Part shown: positions 9,669 through 18,772 of the stretch, in pieces
Numbering within the stretch: the stretch's first letter is position 1
Layout: every line of letters begins with the position of its first letter
Source of the DNA: an uncultured Glaciecola sp.
GTDB taxonomy: Bacteria > Pseudomonadota > Gammaproteobacteria > Enterobacterales > Alteromonadaceae
NCBI GenBank assembly: GCA_947496235.1
Contig: CANMCE010000001.1
Coordinates: forward strand, 124,001-188,000
Reading direction: 5' to 3'
Length of the DNA stretch: 64,000 nt
The notes under the pieces: generated by a model
Seen by the model: only the letters and a program-made list of their open reading frames with translations
What the model was told of the DNA's origin: nothing
Databases searched by the model: none
Position numbers and translations under genes: made by a program

Positions 9669-10300
9669 TCCAATTGAAGCTTTTCAATAGCGACTAAAAT
9701 TTGTGTTCGCGATTTCACATTTAAGCGCTTAAATATCATGCTGATATGTGCTTTAATTGTTGCTTCAGTAACGTTCAGTTGATCCGCGATTTGCTTATTC
9801 ATCATCCCCTGCTTGATATATCTAAGCACTTGAAATTGCTTAGGTGTAAGTTCTCTCACCATTTGTGCAACTTTCATAGTGTTGTTATCAACATCAACTA
9901 ATTTCGATTGAATTTCATCGGGAATCCACTTTTCACCGTCTAAGACTGTTTTTACTGCAACGATTAAATCTGATGTTGGAGTTGTTTTAGGAATAAAGGC
10001 ATCTGCACCAAATTCCAACACCTGCGAAATAACATCGATTGAATCAGAAGCCGATACAACAGCCACTGGTAAATTAGGATAACTTTCTTTAATTCTTAAA
10101 AGACCGTAATAATTTTCACATCCCGGCATATTCAAATCCAATAAAACAAGATTGAGTCTTCTGTTATTACGGATTACACTTAGCGTAGACGAAAACGAGT
10201 CAGATTCGAGGTAAACAACACGATCGAATTCAGTCTGAAGTGCGGCTTTTAATGCTTCTCTATAAAGGGGATGATCATCTGCAATTAAAAATTTAAGCAT
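9665..10300 (-). CDS. LuxR/NarL-family response regulator
   Basis: A 211-residue two-domain transcription factor. The receiver domain (~1-120) has the acidic pair D8/D9, phosphoacceptor D55 in LVLLDLNMPG and the conserved Lys in FIPKTTP. The C-terminal domain (~145-210) is a LuxR-type helix-turn-helix (LTPKQFQVLRYI, then NKQIADQLNVTEATIKAHI). No sensor kinase gene lies beside it, so it is an orphan in this window. It overlaps add by four bases and they are probably cotranscribed, although a link to nucleoside metabolism is not established. Its targets cannot be read from the sequence. Confidence 0.9.
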   Translation of the reverse strand: MLKFLIADDHPLYREALKAALQTEFDRVVYLESDSFSSTLSVIRNNRRLNLVLLDLNMPGCENYYGLLRIKESYPNLPVAVVSASDSIDVISQVLEFGADAFIPKTTPTSDLIVAVKTVLDGEKWIPDEIQSKLVDVDNNTMKVAQMVRELTPKQFQVLRYIKQGMMNKQIADQLNVTEATIKAHISMIFKRLNVKSRTQILVAIEKLQLD

Positions 10301-10496
10301 AATGACTACTTCTTCCTATTGTCCATGCTGAAATTCCAACTCGTCAGGAACTTATCAGCCCAAAATTCAGCGTTTTTTATTGTTATAATAGTATTAAATT
10401 TTATTCCCGACGATTTGATTGTAATCAGTTTAGCTTTACTATGAAAGTAGCTTTTAGTTTGGAATTACTAAAAATCTAAATTTTAAGAAAATTTTT

Positions 10497-11243
10497 ATGA
10501 AAAACATAGGTAAAAACCCCGAAAAAGATCAGCTTTTTGCTGCTCAACGCGAAAATATCGCACCATTTAGCTTTGATCAAAACGTTGCTGACGTTTTTCC
10601 CGATATGATCAATAGGTCTGTTCCAGGATACCAAAAGATAATTTCAACCATTCCTGAAATTATAGCTTCCCATTTGAAAAACACATCGATAATTTACGAT
10701 ATTGGATGCTCATTGGGAGCAACCTCTTTGGCCATTGCAAAAAGATTTAATCAATCATCAATACAAATTAAAGCATTAGATTATTCAGAAGCTATGGTTG
10801 AACGCTGTAAAAAGAATATTTCTGCTTGGAATTTTAATCATCATATTGAAGTCATTTATGCTGATGTAACAAAAGTTACAATAGCGCCCTGTGATGCAAT
10901 AATCATGAATTTTACTTTGCAATTTATCTCTCCAAATTTACGTCAAGATGTGATCGACAAATTATATAGCGCTTTAAATCCGGGAGGTATACTAGTCGTA
11001 AGTGAAAAACTTTCGTTCAAGGATACTTTAGTAAACAACAAGCTAATAGAAATTCATCATGAATTTAAACGTCAAAATGGTTATTCTGATCTAGAAATAA
11101 GCCAAAAGCGCACAGCTCTTGAAAATGTAATGATTACAGATAATCAAGATGGTCATTACGCACGCTTCAAGCAGGCAGGATTTTCTCATTATGCAAGCTG
11201 GTACCAAAATTTAAATTTTGCATCCATGTTTGCAATAAAATAA
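10497..11243 (+). CDS. cmoA: Carboxy-S-adenosyl-L-methionine synthase
   Basis: CmoA makes carboxy-SAM from SAM and prephenate for modification of uridine 34 in tRNA (cmo5U). The 248-residue length matches the family. A class I methyltransferase fold is evident: IIYDIGCSLGATSLAIAKRF at about 62-81 binds SAM, ALDYSEAMVERC follows, and then NFTLQFI. The gene lies 26 bp upstream of cmoB on the same strand, the usual pair. The Shine-Dalgarno sequence is weak (AAGAAA). Confidence 0.97.
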   Translation: MKNIGKNPEKDQLFAAQRENIAPFSFDQNVADVFPDMINRSVPGYQKIISTIPEIIASHLKNTSIIYDIGCSLGATSLAIAKRFNQSSIQIKALDYSEAMVERCKKNISAWNFNHHIEVIYADVTKVTIAPCDAIIMNFTLQFISPNLRQDVIDKLYSALNPGGILVVSEKLSFKDTLVNNKLIEIHHEFKRQNGYSDLEISQKRTALENVMITDNQDGHYARFKQAGFSHYASWYQNLNFASMFAIK

Positions 11244-11268
11244 ACATAAAAAAGGCTGACGAATTACT

Positions 11269-12243
11269 GTGAATTTTGATCAATGGACAACTGATTTTTA
11301 TAAAGCAATTTTAAATACGCCTTTGCAAAAACATTTAGCAGCTTTTGTTGAATTAGCTCAAGAATGGCAGTCGGCGACGCATCACGACAAACAAAAAGTT
11401 TGGCAAAAACAAATTTTAAAACTCCCTTCTTCTATACCTTTTAAAACTGAAATTGGAAATACCATTCAGATTGGCGATGAAGAAACTTTGACCGTCAATG
11501 AAAAGAAAAAGATCAGCGCTATATTGCAGCAATTTATGCCATGGCGAAAAGGACCATTTAACTTTTTTGGTGTTCAAATAGACACGGAATGGCGCTCAGA
11601 TTGGAAATGGCAAAGAGTCTTGCCACATATTCAATCATTGGCAAACAAGCGTGTCCTTGATGTTGGTTGTGGGAGTGGTTACCACCTTTGGCGTATGCAT
11701 CAAGAGCAAGCAGAACAAGTCATAGGAATAGACCCAACCACTTTATTTTTCTACCAATTTCATTGTGTAAAGCGTTACCTACCAAATGCCAACGTACATT
11801 TTTTGCCATTAGGAATAGAACAGTTACCCGCTACCAAAGCATTTGATACCCTTTTTTCTATGGGCGTGCTGTATCACCGATTAGATCCTCTGCTATTTTT
11901 AAAACAACTTAAGCAGCAGTTAGTCAAAGGGGGCGAGCTAGTATTAGAGACCTTAGTTATTGCAGGTGATGACCAGACGGTTCTACTGCCAAGTGACAGA
12001 TATGCGCAAATGGGCAATGTGTATTTCATTCCAAGTAGTTTAGCTATGATAAAGTGGTTACAGAAAGTTGGTTTTTCCAATGTCAGGCTAGTAGATGAAA
12101 ATGATACTACTATCGAAGAACAACGAACGACTGAATGGATGCCAAACCATTCGCTAATAGACTTTTTAGATCCTCAAGATCATAAGAAAACCATTGAGGG
12201 TTATCCAGCGCCAAGAAGAGCCACTTTTATTGCGACAGCCTAA
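11269..12243 (+). CDS. cmoB: tRNA U34 carboxymethyltransferase
   Basis: CmoB transfers the carboxymethyl group of carboxy-SAM to 5-hydroxyuridine 34 of tRNA, giving cmo5U, which widens wobble decoding. At 324 residues it is almost identical in length to E. coli CmoB. DVGCGSGYHLWRM near residue 130 is the cofactor-binding loop; SDWKWQRVLPHI and SMGVLYHRLDPL are characteristic of the family. The start is GTG. It is probably cotranscribed with cmoA. Confidence 0.97.
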   Translation: MNFDQWTTDFYKAILNTPLQKHLAAFVELAQEWQSATHHDKQKVWQKQILKLPSSIPFKTEIGNTIQIGDEETLTVNEKKKISAILQQFMPWRKGPFNFFGVQIDTEWRSDWKWQRVLPHIQSLANKRVLDVGCGSGYHLWRMHQEQAEQVIGIDPTTLFFYQFHCVKRYLPNANVHFLPLGIEQLPATKAFDTLFSMGVLYHRLDPLLFLKQLKQQLVKGGELVLETLVIAGDDQTVLLPSDRYAQMGNVYFIPSSLAMIKWLQKVGFSNVRLVDENDTTIEEQRTTEWMPNHSLIDFLDPQDHKKTIEGYPAPRRATFIATA

Positions 12244-12364
12244 TTATGTTGTCCGTTTGAATTGTGAATTGGATTTCTGGCACGATATCTGTAGTTGTTA
12301 ACCTAAAAAGACAAAACAATAGCTTGAAATAGTTGTATATGAAGCCGCAAGAGGTAAAAGCTGA

Positions 12365-13276
12365 ATGCAGCAAGATGAGCAAGATTCAATATTGGCGCAG
12401 TTTAAAGAGCAGTTTACGTCAGAACACAAACTTACTAACAGTTACTGGCAAAGCGCACTAAAATGGTTCAAACCACTCGCTGATGACATTATTTCGCACC
12501 ATAAAAAGGCGAAAAGACCACTATTTGTGGGCGTAAATGGTGCTCAAGGTTCGGGAAAATCAACATTAACTGATTTTCTCGTTGGCTATTTCAATCAAGT
12601 CCAAAAAGTATCAAGCGTTGGCTTTTCCATCGACGATTTTTATTTCAGTAAAGAGATACGCGCTGCCTTAAGTGAACAAGTTCACCCTCTGCTTCACACT
12701 CGCGGAGTACCAGGAACTCATAATGCAGTAATGTTAAATAAAGTATTAAATAAACTAGCCTTAGGGCAAAGTTGCATCATACCCAAATTTGATAAAGCGA
12801 ATGACGATTTATATCCAGAAGAAGATTGGACGCCAATAGAAGAACCTAAAGATATTATTGTATTTGAAGGATGGTGTGTGGGTAGTAAATCCGCCGAAAA
12901 TGATACCTTATCTGTTGCCGTCAATCCGCTCGAAACTGAACATGATCCTGACGGTAGTTGGCGTGGCTATGTGAATCAACAACTGTTACAAAAGTACGAG
13001 CCTATTTTTGCACGGCTCGATTTACTCGTAATGTTAAAAGCACCTAGTTTTAATACCGTGTACTCGTGGCGTTTAGAACAAGAGCACAAGCTCAAACAAA
13101 AATTAGCGGCTTCTGGTATTACAGGCAACATTGGTATGACGGATGAAGAAATAAAAACCTTTATCCAGTATTACCAACGTATCACTGAGCATAATTTACA
13201 TTATTTACCGGCTGATTGTGATTATGTGTTTTCGCTGGATGAGAAAAGAAGTATTACTCAATGTATAAAAAAATAA
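12365..13276 (+). CDS. D-glycerate kinase, GLYK/Tda10-type P-loop kinase
   Basis: A 303-residue P-loop kinase of the family that includes plant D-glycerate 3-kinase and the uridine kinase/phosphoribulokinase fold. The Walker A motif is GAQGSGKS at residues 59-66; SIDDFYFS near 90 and HTRGVPGTHN near 115 are typical of this family, and FEGWCVG near 168 follows. It is the first gene of a four-gene operon whose last gene should release D-glycerate from glucosylglycerate. The inferred role is therefore to return glycerate to 3-phosphoglycerate, the acceptor used by the third gene. It overlaps the next gene by 16 bp. Assay would be needed to tell 3- from 2-phosphorylation. Confidence 0.8.
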   Translation: MQQDEQDSILAQFKEQFTSEHKLTNSYWQSALKWFKPLADDIISHHKKAKRPLFVGVNGAQGSGKSTLTDFLVGYFNQVQKVSSVGFSIDDFYFSKEIRAALSEQVHPLLHTRGVPGTHNAVMLNKVLNKLALGQSCIIPKFDKANDDLYPEEDWTPIEEPKDIIVFEGWCVGSKSAENDTLSVAVNPLETEHDPDGSWRGYVNQQLLQKYEPIFARLDLLVMLKAPSFNTVYSWRLEQEHKLKQKLAASGITGNIGMTDEEIKTFIQYYQRITEHNLHYLPADCDYVFSLDEKRSITQCIKK

Positions 13277-14118
13277 CAAAAAATAAAATCCCACTAATAT
13301 TTACAGATATGGATGGGACACTACTCGATCATTTTAGTTATTCGTTTGACGCCGCTAAACCTTGTATTAGTGCTTTACAGTCTTTGAATATCCCTATTAT
13401 TCCAAACACCAGTAAAACGTCTAGTGAAGTGAAACAGTTGATGACGGAGATAGGTTTAAAAGGGCCTTTAATAGTAGAAAATGGCGCAGCCGTACTCATG
13501 CCAATTGACTTTTTACCCAAAAAACCCAAAGGCGCTGTCTGGGAAGGTGGACACTGGGTTAAGAGCTTTGCCAACAAACGGCAACATTTTAAAGCTATGA
13601 TAGACAAATTAAGTAAAGAGTTTGATGGCGAATTTGAAACCTTTTCATCTATGTCTATCAATCGTATCATGGAAGTTACCGGATTAAGCCAAGAAAATGC
13701 GACCTTGGCATCAACGCGTGAATTTGGTGAGCCTGTTAATTGGTTAGGCAGTGAGGAGCGAAGAGAAGAATTTATCAATCGGCTCAATGCAATGGGCGCA
13801 AAACCTGTATTAGGAGGAAGGTTTCTCCATATCTGCGGAAATTGTAGCAAAGGAAGAGCGTTGAAATGGTTAACCAGCGAATATCAACGCCAGTTTCCAG
13901 AAACAAAAGTAACAAGCGTAGCATTAGGAGATGGCCCCAACGATATTGCAATGCTAGAAGTTGCTGATTACGCCGTAATTGTCGCGTCGCCAGTGAATCC
14001 GCCGCCTATATTACAAAGAACAAATAGAACAATAAACACACAACATCATGGTCCAGAAGGCTGGACTGAAGCACTTGAATATTTAATTCCAAGGCTTGTT
14101 GAAAAAGAGGAAAGCTAA
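13261..14118 (+). CDS. Glucosyl/mannosyl-3-phosphoglycerate phosphatase (HAD-IIB)
   Basis: This HAD-superfamily phosphatase of the mannosyl-3-phosphoglycerate phosphatase/YedP family has 285 residues. Motif I is TDMDGT with D16 as nucleophile and D18 as acid; motif II lies in IIPNTSKTSSEV and motif IV is GDGPND with D224 and D228. IVENGAAV is a hallmark of the family. It sits between a glycerate kinase and a glucosyl-3-phosphoglycerate synthase, so the likely substrate is glucosyl-3-phosphoglycerate, giving glucosylglycerate. Mannosyl substrate remains possible from sequence alone. TAA directly abuts the next ATG. Confidence 0.85.
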   Translation: MYKKITKNKIPLIFTDMDGTLLDHFSYSFDAAKPCISALQSLNIPIIPNTSKTSSEVKQLMTEIGLKGPLIVENGAAVLMPIDFLPKKPKGAVWEGGHWVKSFANKRQHFKAMIDKLSKEFDGEFETFSSMSINRIMEVTGLSQENATLASTREFGEPVNWLGSEERREEFINRLNAMGAKPVLGGRFLHICGNCSKGRALKWLTSEYQRQFPETKVTSVALGDGPNDIAMLEVADYAVIVASPVNPPPILQRTNRTINTQHHGPEGWTEALEYLIPRLVEKEES

Positions 14119-15345
14119 ATGGCTGATTTTTACCAAAATGGTATTGTAACTACACTGCATAATTTGGAATCTCGCGGTATTGATGATTTAGAACATGAAT
14201 TAGTGAAATTTTCGAAACACCGCCCTCTCGGTCTAATTCTCCCTTCTCTTTTTTCTGAATTAGAAGGTGATGCATTACCTTCAATTATTAAACAAATAAA
14301 AGACGTCCCCTATTTAAATCAGATTGTAATAGGCTTAGACAGAGCCGATGAAAGCCAATATAAACACGCACTTAAATTTTTCGGCGAATTGCAACAACCG
14401 CACAGAGTACTTTGGAACGATGGTCCTCGATTAAAAGCTCTTGACGAAGAACTTCAACATTTGGGCGTTGCACCGACGGAAATGGGTAAAGGACGAAACG
14501 TTTGGTATTGTATGGGCTACGTATTAGCAGCAGGTAAAGTAGAAAGTGTTGCTTTGCATGACTGTGACATAGTTACTTATGATAGATCACTACTGGCTAG
14601 GCTTATCTATCCAGTAGCAAATCCGCAGTTTAACTACGAGTTTTGCAAAGGGTTTTACGCGCGAATTGCCGACGGCAAGATTAACGGTAGAGTCTCCCGT
14701 TTATTAGTTACACCTCTGCTTAGAGCGCTTAAAAATACCGTTGGAAACAGTGATTATTTAGAGTTTATGGACAGTTTCCGTTACCCTCTGGCAGGTGAAT
14801 TTTCGTTCCGAAAAGATGTATTAAACGATATTCGAATTCCAAGTGATTGGGGATTAGAAATTGGCGTATTGTCTGAAATGCACAGAAATTATTCTCATAA
14901 TCGCCTGTGTCAGGCAGACATAGCGCATATCTATGATCATAAACATCAAGATTTGTCGTTGAATAATGATCAAGGTGGTTTATCAAAGATGTCAATTGAC
15001 ATTACCAAAGCTTTGTTTAGAAAATTAGCGACTCAGGGCACTATATTTACCACAGAAACCTTTAGAAGTATTAAGGCCGCCTATTTTAGAATTGCTTTAG
15101 ATTTTATCGAAACCTATCACAACGACGCTGTAATGAATGGACTATCTGTAGATATTCATTCAGAAGAAAAAGCAGTAGAAATGTTTGCACAGAATATAAT
15201 GAAAGCGGGCACAAGCTTTCTAGAAAATCCTATGGAAACGCCTTTTATACCAAGTTGGAACCGCGTAATCAGTGCTAAACCTGATGTACTGTCCTGCTTG
15301 AAGGAGGCCGTTGAATTAGACGTGGAAGAATTTTCGGGAAGCTAA
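14119..15345 (+). CDS. gpgS: Glucosyl-3-phosphoglycerate synthase (GT81)
   Basis: GpgS joins glucose from an NDP-glucose donor to 3-phosphoglycerate, the committed step of glucosylglycerate synthesis. The 408-residue protein has a GT-A fold: LGLILPSLFSEL near the N-terminus, QIVIGLDRAD, and a DCD metal motif at 148-150 (HDCDIVTYDR). FRYPLAGEFSF and WGLEIGVLSEMHR near 215-255 are typical of GT81 enzymes. A GAGGAAA Shine-Dalgarno lies 5 bases before the ATG. It is the third gene of the operon, after the matching phosphatase. Confidence 0.88.
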   Translation: MADFYQNGIVTTLHNLESRGIDDLEHELVKFSKHRPLGLILPSLFSELEGDALPSIIKQIKDVPYLNQIVIGLDRADESQYKHALKFFGELQQPHRVLWNDGPRLKALDEELQHLGVAPTEMGKGRNVWYCMGYVLAAGKVESVALHDCDIVTYDRSLLARLIYPVANPQFNYEFCKGFYARIADGKINGRVSRLLVTPLLRALKNTVGNSDYLEFMDSFRYPLAGEFSFRKDVLNDIRIPSDWGLEIGVLSEMHRNYSHNRLCQADIAHIYDHKHQDLSLNNDQGGLSKMSIDITKALFRKLATQGTIFTTETFRSIKAAYFRIALDFIETYHNDAVMNGLSVDIHSEEKAVEMFAQNIMKAGTSFLENPMETPFIPSWNRVISAKPDVLSCLKEAVELDVEEFSGS

Positions 15346-15348
15346 TAC

Positions 15349-17139
15349 ATGCAAGAAGAATTTGACAACCTTGTTGATAAAATCGTTCGACATTTAGAGT
15401 TTATCTACGCTGAAGTAGAGCTCGAAAAAGACTACCTGACAGTGGCTAAAGAACTGTTAGATGCCATGCGTTTGACCCCGGTTAACATGCAAACCCCTAC
15501 CCCACATAGTAACTTGTGGGATGAAAAAGATGTGGTGTTAATCACATACGGTGACAGCGTATATGAACCCGCTCCAGAATTGGTAGAGGCTCCTTTACGG
15601 CCACCTCTGAAAACGCTTTCATCGTTTTTACATAAATATTGTATTAACGCTATCAGTCATGTTCATGTGTTGCCCTTTTTTCCCTACAGTTCAGATGATG
15701 GATTTTCGGTAATTGATTATTCAACGGTGAATCAAGGTTTAGGAGATTGGTCACATATTGAGAGTATATCTTCTGACTTTGGTTTAATGGCTGACCTTGT
15801 TATCAATCATTGTTCGTCAAGAAGCGCTTGGTTTCAGCAGTTTATTAATGATCAACCGCCAGGTAACAAGTACTTTTATACCGCGTCTCCTGATGAAGAT
15901 TTATCCATGGTGACTCGACCTAGAACCTCTCCTTTATTAAGAGAAACTAAAACTCCTGACGATGTAAAACACGTGTGGTGTACCTTCAGTCATGACCAGG
16001 TCGATTTCGACTTTTCAAATCCAGACGTGTTAGTGGCTTTCGCGAAAATTATTCGCCTCTATATGGACAAGGGTACCAAGATATTTAGATTCGATGCTAT
16101 CGCCTTTCTTTGGAAAAAACTGAATACCAGTTGTATTAACTTACCAGAGACACATGAAGCAGTACGTTTATTACGCACACTCATCGAATATGCTGATAAT
16201 AAAGTATTGATCATTACTGAAACGAACATCCCCAACAGAGAAAATCTGACCTATTTCGGTAATGCCAACGAAGCCCATGGTATATACAACTTCTCTTTAC
16301 CGCCTTTATTGGTAAACACACTTTTAACCGGCAACTGTACCTATCTTAAAAATTGGATGATGAGTATGCCGCCGGCTCAAAACGGTACCTTCTATTTCAA
16401 CTTTATTGCGTCTCATGATGGAATAGGACTGCGCCCCGCAGAAGGCTTATTAGATGAAAGTGAAATTCGACAACTCACTGACTGCGTTTTAGATTTTGGC
16501 GGAAAAATTTCGTGGCGTACCTTGCCTGATGGCACGCAAAAACCTTATGAAATGAACATAGCACTCATTGATGCCCTGAAAGGTACGATTCATGGTGAAG
16601 ATGAATGGCAATTGGAGCGATTTATTTGTGCTCACGCTATAATGTTCGGTTTAGAAGGTATTCCGGGTCTATACATCCATAGTTTACTTGGCACCACCAA
16701 TGATTACGAGCGTGTTTCTAATACAGGCCAGAATCGAGGTATTAATCGCCATAGATGGGAATATCCACTACTAAAAAGTGCCCTTGATAATGTGAATACC
16801 ATTCATCACAGAGTGTTAACTAAACTCACTCAATTATTGCATTTACGTCGTGCTCAACGAGCTTTCCATCCGAATGCAATTCAATTTACTTTGCAACTAG
16901 GTGAAAAGGTCTTTGGATATTGGCGTCAGTCGTTGGATAGAAAACAAAGTATTTTCTGTATTTCGAATATCACTACTGAAGAAATTGCGATTAACCTTTC
17001 AGACATTAACCTTATTGGCACAGATGATTGGATAGACCTTATTACCCAAGAAACGGTTTCAGTTGATCAAGTTTGTTTAAACCTACAACCGTACCAGACT
17101 ATGTGGATATCCAACGTATTTGAGAAAAAGAGCGCATAA
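15349..17139 (+). CDS. GH13_18 sugar phosphorylase, probable glucosylglycerate phosphorylase
   Basis: This 596-residue sucrose-phosphorylase-type enzyme has the GH13 triad in place: nucleophile D249 in FRFDAIAFLWK, acid/base E291 in ITETNIPN and transition-state D357 in ASHDGIGLRP. HVLPFFPYSSDDGFSVIDY near residues 105-123 is typical of subfamily 18. Characterised members cleave sucrose, glucosylglycerol, sucrose 6-phosphate or glucosylglycerate. Its place beside gpgS and a glycerate kinase points to glucosylglycerate plus phosphate giving glucose 1-phosphate and D-glycerate, as in E. coli YcjM. It is longer than sucrose phosphorylase (~490-505), with an N-terminal extension. The substrate is inferred from context. 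Confidence 0.8.
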   Translation: MQEEFDNLVDKIVRHLEFIYAEVELEKDYLTVAKELLDAMRLTPVNMQTPTPHSNLWDEKDVVLITYGDSVYEPAPELVEAPLRPPLKTLSSFLHKYCINAISHVHVLPFFPYSSDDGFSVIDYSTVNQGLGDWSHIESISSDFGLMADLVINHCSSRSAWFQQFINDQPPGNKYFYTASPDEDLSMVTRPRTSPLLRETKTPDDVKHVWCTFSHDQVDFDFSNPDVLVAFAKIIRLYMDKGTKIFRFDAIAFLWKKLNTSCINLPETHEAVRLLRTLIEYADNKVLIITETNIPNRENLTYFGNANEAHGIYNFSLPPLLVNTLLTGNCTYLKNWMMSMPPAQNGTFYFNFIASHDGIGLRPAEGLLDESEIRQLTDCVLDFGGKISWRTLPDGTQKPYEMNIALIDALKGTIHGEDEWQLERFICAHAIMFGLEGIPGLYIHSLLGTTNDYERVSNTGQNRGINRHRWEYPLLKSALDNVNTIHHRVLTKLTQLLHLRRAQRAFHPNAIQFTLQLGEKVFGYWRQSLDRKQSIFCISNITTEEIAINLSDINLIGTDDWIDLITQETVSVDQVCLNLQPYQTMWISNVFEKKSA

Positions 17140-17150
17140 GCGCTCTTTTT
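17125..17150 (+). terminator. Terminator of the glucosylglycerate operon
   Basis: A perfect 10-bp stem (AAAAAGAGCG at 17125-17134 with CGCTCTTTTT at 17141-17150), a 6-base loop and a run of Ts. The stop codon of the phosphorylase lies in the loop. It may also stop the converging membrane-protein gene. Confidence 0.88.
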
Positions 17151-17945
17151 TCATTCAAATTTTCTTTCTCTCTTGGTTTCTATGGTATCTATATAACCAT
17201 GCCAAGAAGCGTAACCAATAATTGGCATTATGACTAAAAACGCCACAAAGTAAGTCACAAAGCCCAACAGAACCGAAAAGGATATGACTAAAGCCCAAAC
17301 AAACATGGGTAACTTATTTTGCCAAACCGCGTTCATACTGGTTAATATCGCAGTAGCGATATCCACTTTTCTCTCAAGAAGAATCGGCTGTGTAAATGCG
17401 CTGATAAAAAATACCACTGTAGTGAAGGCTATACCTACTAATGTTCCAACAATGAGAAATGGCCATAGGTTAGCGAGGTTCGGATCTAGATAGCTTGGAT
17501 AGAGCGCATGAATAATAGACGCAACTCTCAACCAAAATATCATCAGAATCATTAATATTAAGCCAAAGCCCCACTCGTTAACCGCATTACGTGACATTGC
17601 TTTTAACGAATGGCGAAAACTTGGCTTTTTACCTTTTTCAAATTGCCAAGATACATCGTACAAACCGGCAGCCAAATATGGGCCAATTAACATAAAGCAC
17701 ACCATGGCAGGAAAGATAACTAGATACCAAGCTGTACTTTTTACAAGAAAATAGATAGACAGTGGTAACAGGGTGAAAATTAAACCGTAGGCTAAACTAA
17801 TCATCTTAGCATTTATAAAATCGTTGATCGCTAAGGATATCCACTTAAAACAACTTAAGGTGTCCAGTTCTTTACTCGGGATAACGCGAGCTATATTACT
17901 TTGAGTAATCGCATTTTCGCTGGCGTGTTCAATTTTTTCTGACAT
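17151..17945 (-). CDS. DUF2189 family integral membrane protein
   Basis: A 264-residue protein of unknown function with about six membrane segments after a ~35-residue polar N-terminus. LSCFKWISLAINDF followed by SLAYGLIFTLLP is typical of the DUF2189 family, as is LAAGLYDVSWQFEKGKKP in the middle. It is a single gene convergent on the glucosylglycerate operon, with the shared hairpin between them. No motif points to a transport substrate or enzyme activity. Confidence 0.75.
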   Translation of the reverse strand: MSEKIEHASENAITQSNIARVIPSKELDTLSCFKWISLAINDFINAKMISLAYGLIFTLLPLSIYFLVKSTAWYLVIFPAMVCFMLIGPYLAAGLYDVSWQFEKGKKPSFRHSLKAMSRNAVNEWGFGLILMILMIFWLRVASIIHALYPSYLDPNLANLWPFLIVGTLVGIAFTTVVFFISAFTQPILLERKVDIATAILTSMNAVWQNKLPMFVWALVISFSVLLGFVTYFVAFLVIMPIIGYASWHGYIDTIETKRERKFE

Positions 17946-18083
17946 TGCATTCCCCTTTTAAAATTGCTCATAGAAACCACATAAAAAGAAAAAACACGTA
18001 TTCTTCTATCTAATACTAGGAAACAGATTAAAAGAGGTCAAAATTTGCACATAGTTTAACAACAAATTTTTTGACAGAAATTA

Positions 18084-18614
18084 TTACCTAAGCGGATAGT
18101 CAGCAGGTAACCAAGAGATTCTTTCGTCATAATGTTTGTTTAAAAATGTATTCAATTCGCTAAAACTTGTTATATCAATGCAGATACCGGCTATCATTTC
18201 CGCTACAAATCGGTGGCAGTTTTGACGAATAAGGTGGTAATCAAATAAACTGTATAAATGGGATTGCGCACGATTTGAAGCCGTCGTATTTGCTAATGCT
18301 ACCCCATAATCGTTGCAAGCAACATAAATAGTCGAGCCTGTTCTGTTATCCAAAAAGCGACTAGGACTAATGCACCTGACTAAGCCATTACCATTGAGTT
18401 CGTAAATATTACCGTCGACCCATATACCGGTGTGATCTAATACCCCGTAAACCCCGCAGCAAACCACTGAACCATCGGCGGGTTCAACTTTATCCGACTG
18501 GTCTCCTGGCATTCCTTTTACAATATTCTTTTGTTTTAAATAGGCAATATTTGCCTTGTCTGAGGCATAAAGACCTAAAACAGCGGCTCCAAGCCAAATC
18601 AAGGGGGCTGGCAT
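18084..18614 (-). CDS. LRAT/NlpC-like (permuted papain-fold) protein
   Basis: A 176-residue protein starting MPAPLIWLGAAV. I chose the ATG at 18614 because a GGAG Shine-Dalgarno lies 7-10 bases before it; a TTG four codons upstream would sit on that site. An N-terminal hydrophobic stretch may anchor it in the membrane. The core carries DGSVVCC, then DHTGIWVDG (catalytic-type His) and, about 80 residues on, RQNCHRFVAEM (catalytic-type Cys followed by His). This His-then-Cys order is that of lecithin retinol acyltransferase-like permuted NlpC/P60 proteins, which act as acyltransferases, phospholipases or peptidases. The substrate is unknown. It stands alone between unrelated genes. Confidence 0.65.
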   Translation of the reverse strand: MPAPLIWLGAAVLGLYASDKANIAYLKQKNIVKGMPGDQSDKVEPADGSVVCCGVYGVLDHTGIWVDGNIYELNGNGLVRCISPSRFLDNRTGSTIYVACNDYGVALANTTASNRAQSHLYSLFDYHLIRQNCHRFVAEMIAGICIDITSFSELNTFLNKHYDERISWLPADYPLR

Positions 18615-18772
18615 AAAACTCTCCAAGCAAATAACTTAGTACAATGACTATATCAAATAAAAATATATCAAATCTTAAAAAAGTGTTTCAAAACCTGTCA
18701 TCTATCCCTTAACAGGATGCCACTTATAGATTACTCTTAGCCCACAATTTTCATTTTTAGTTCAGAATCTCA

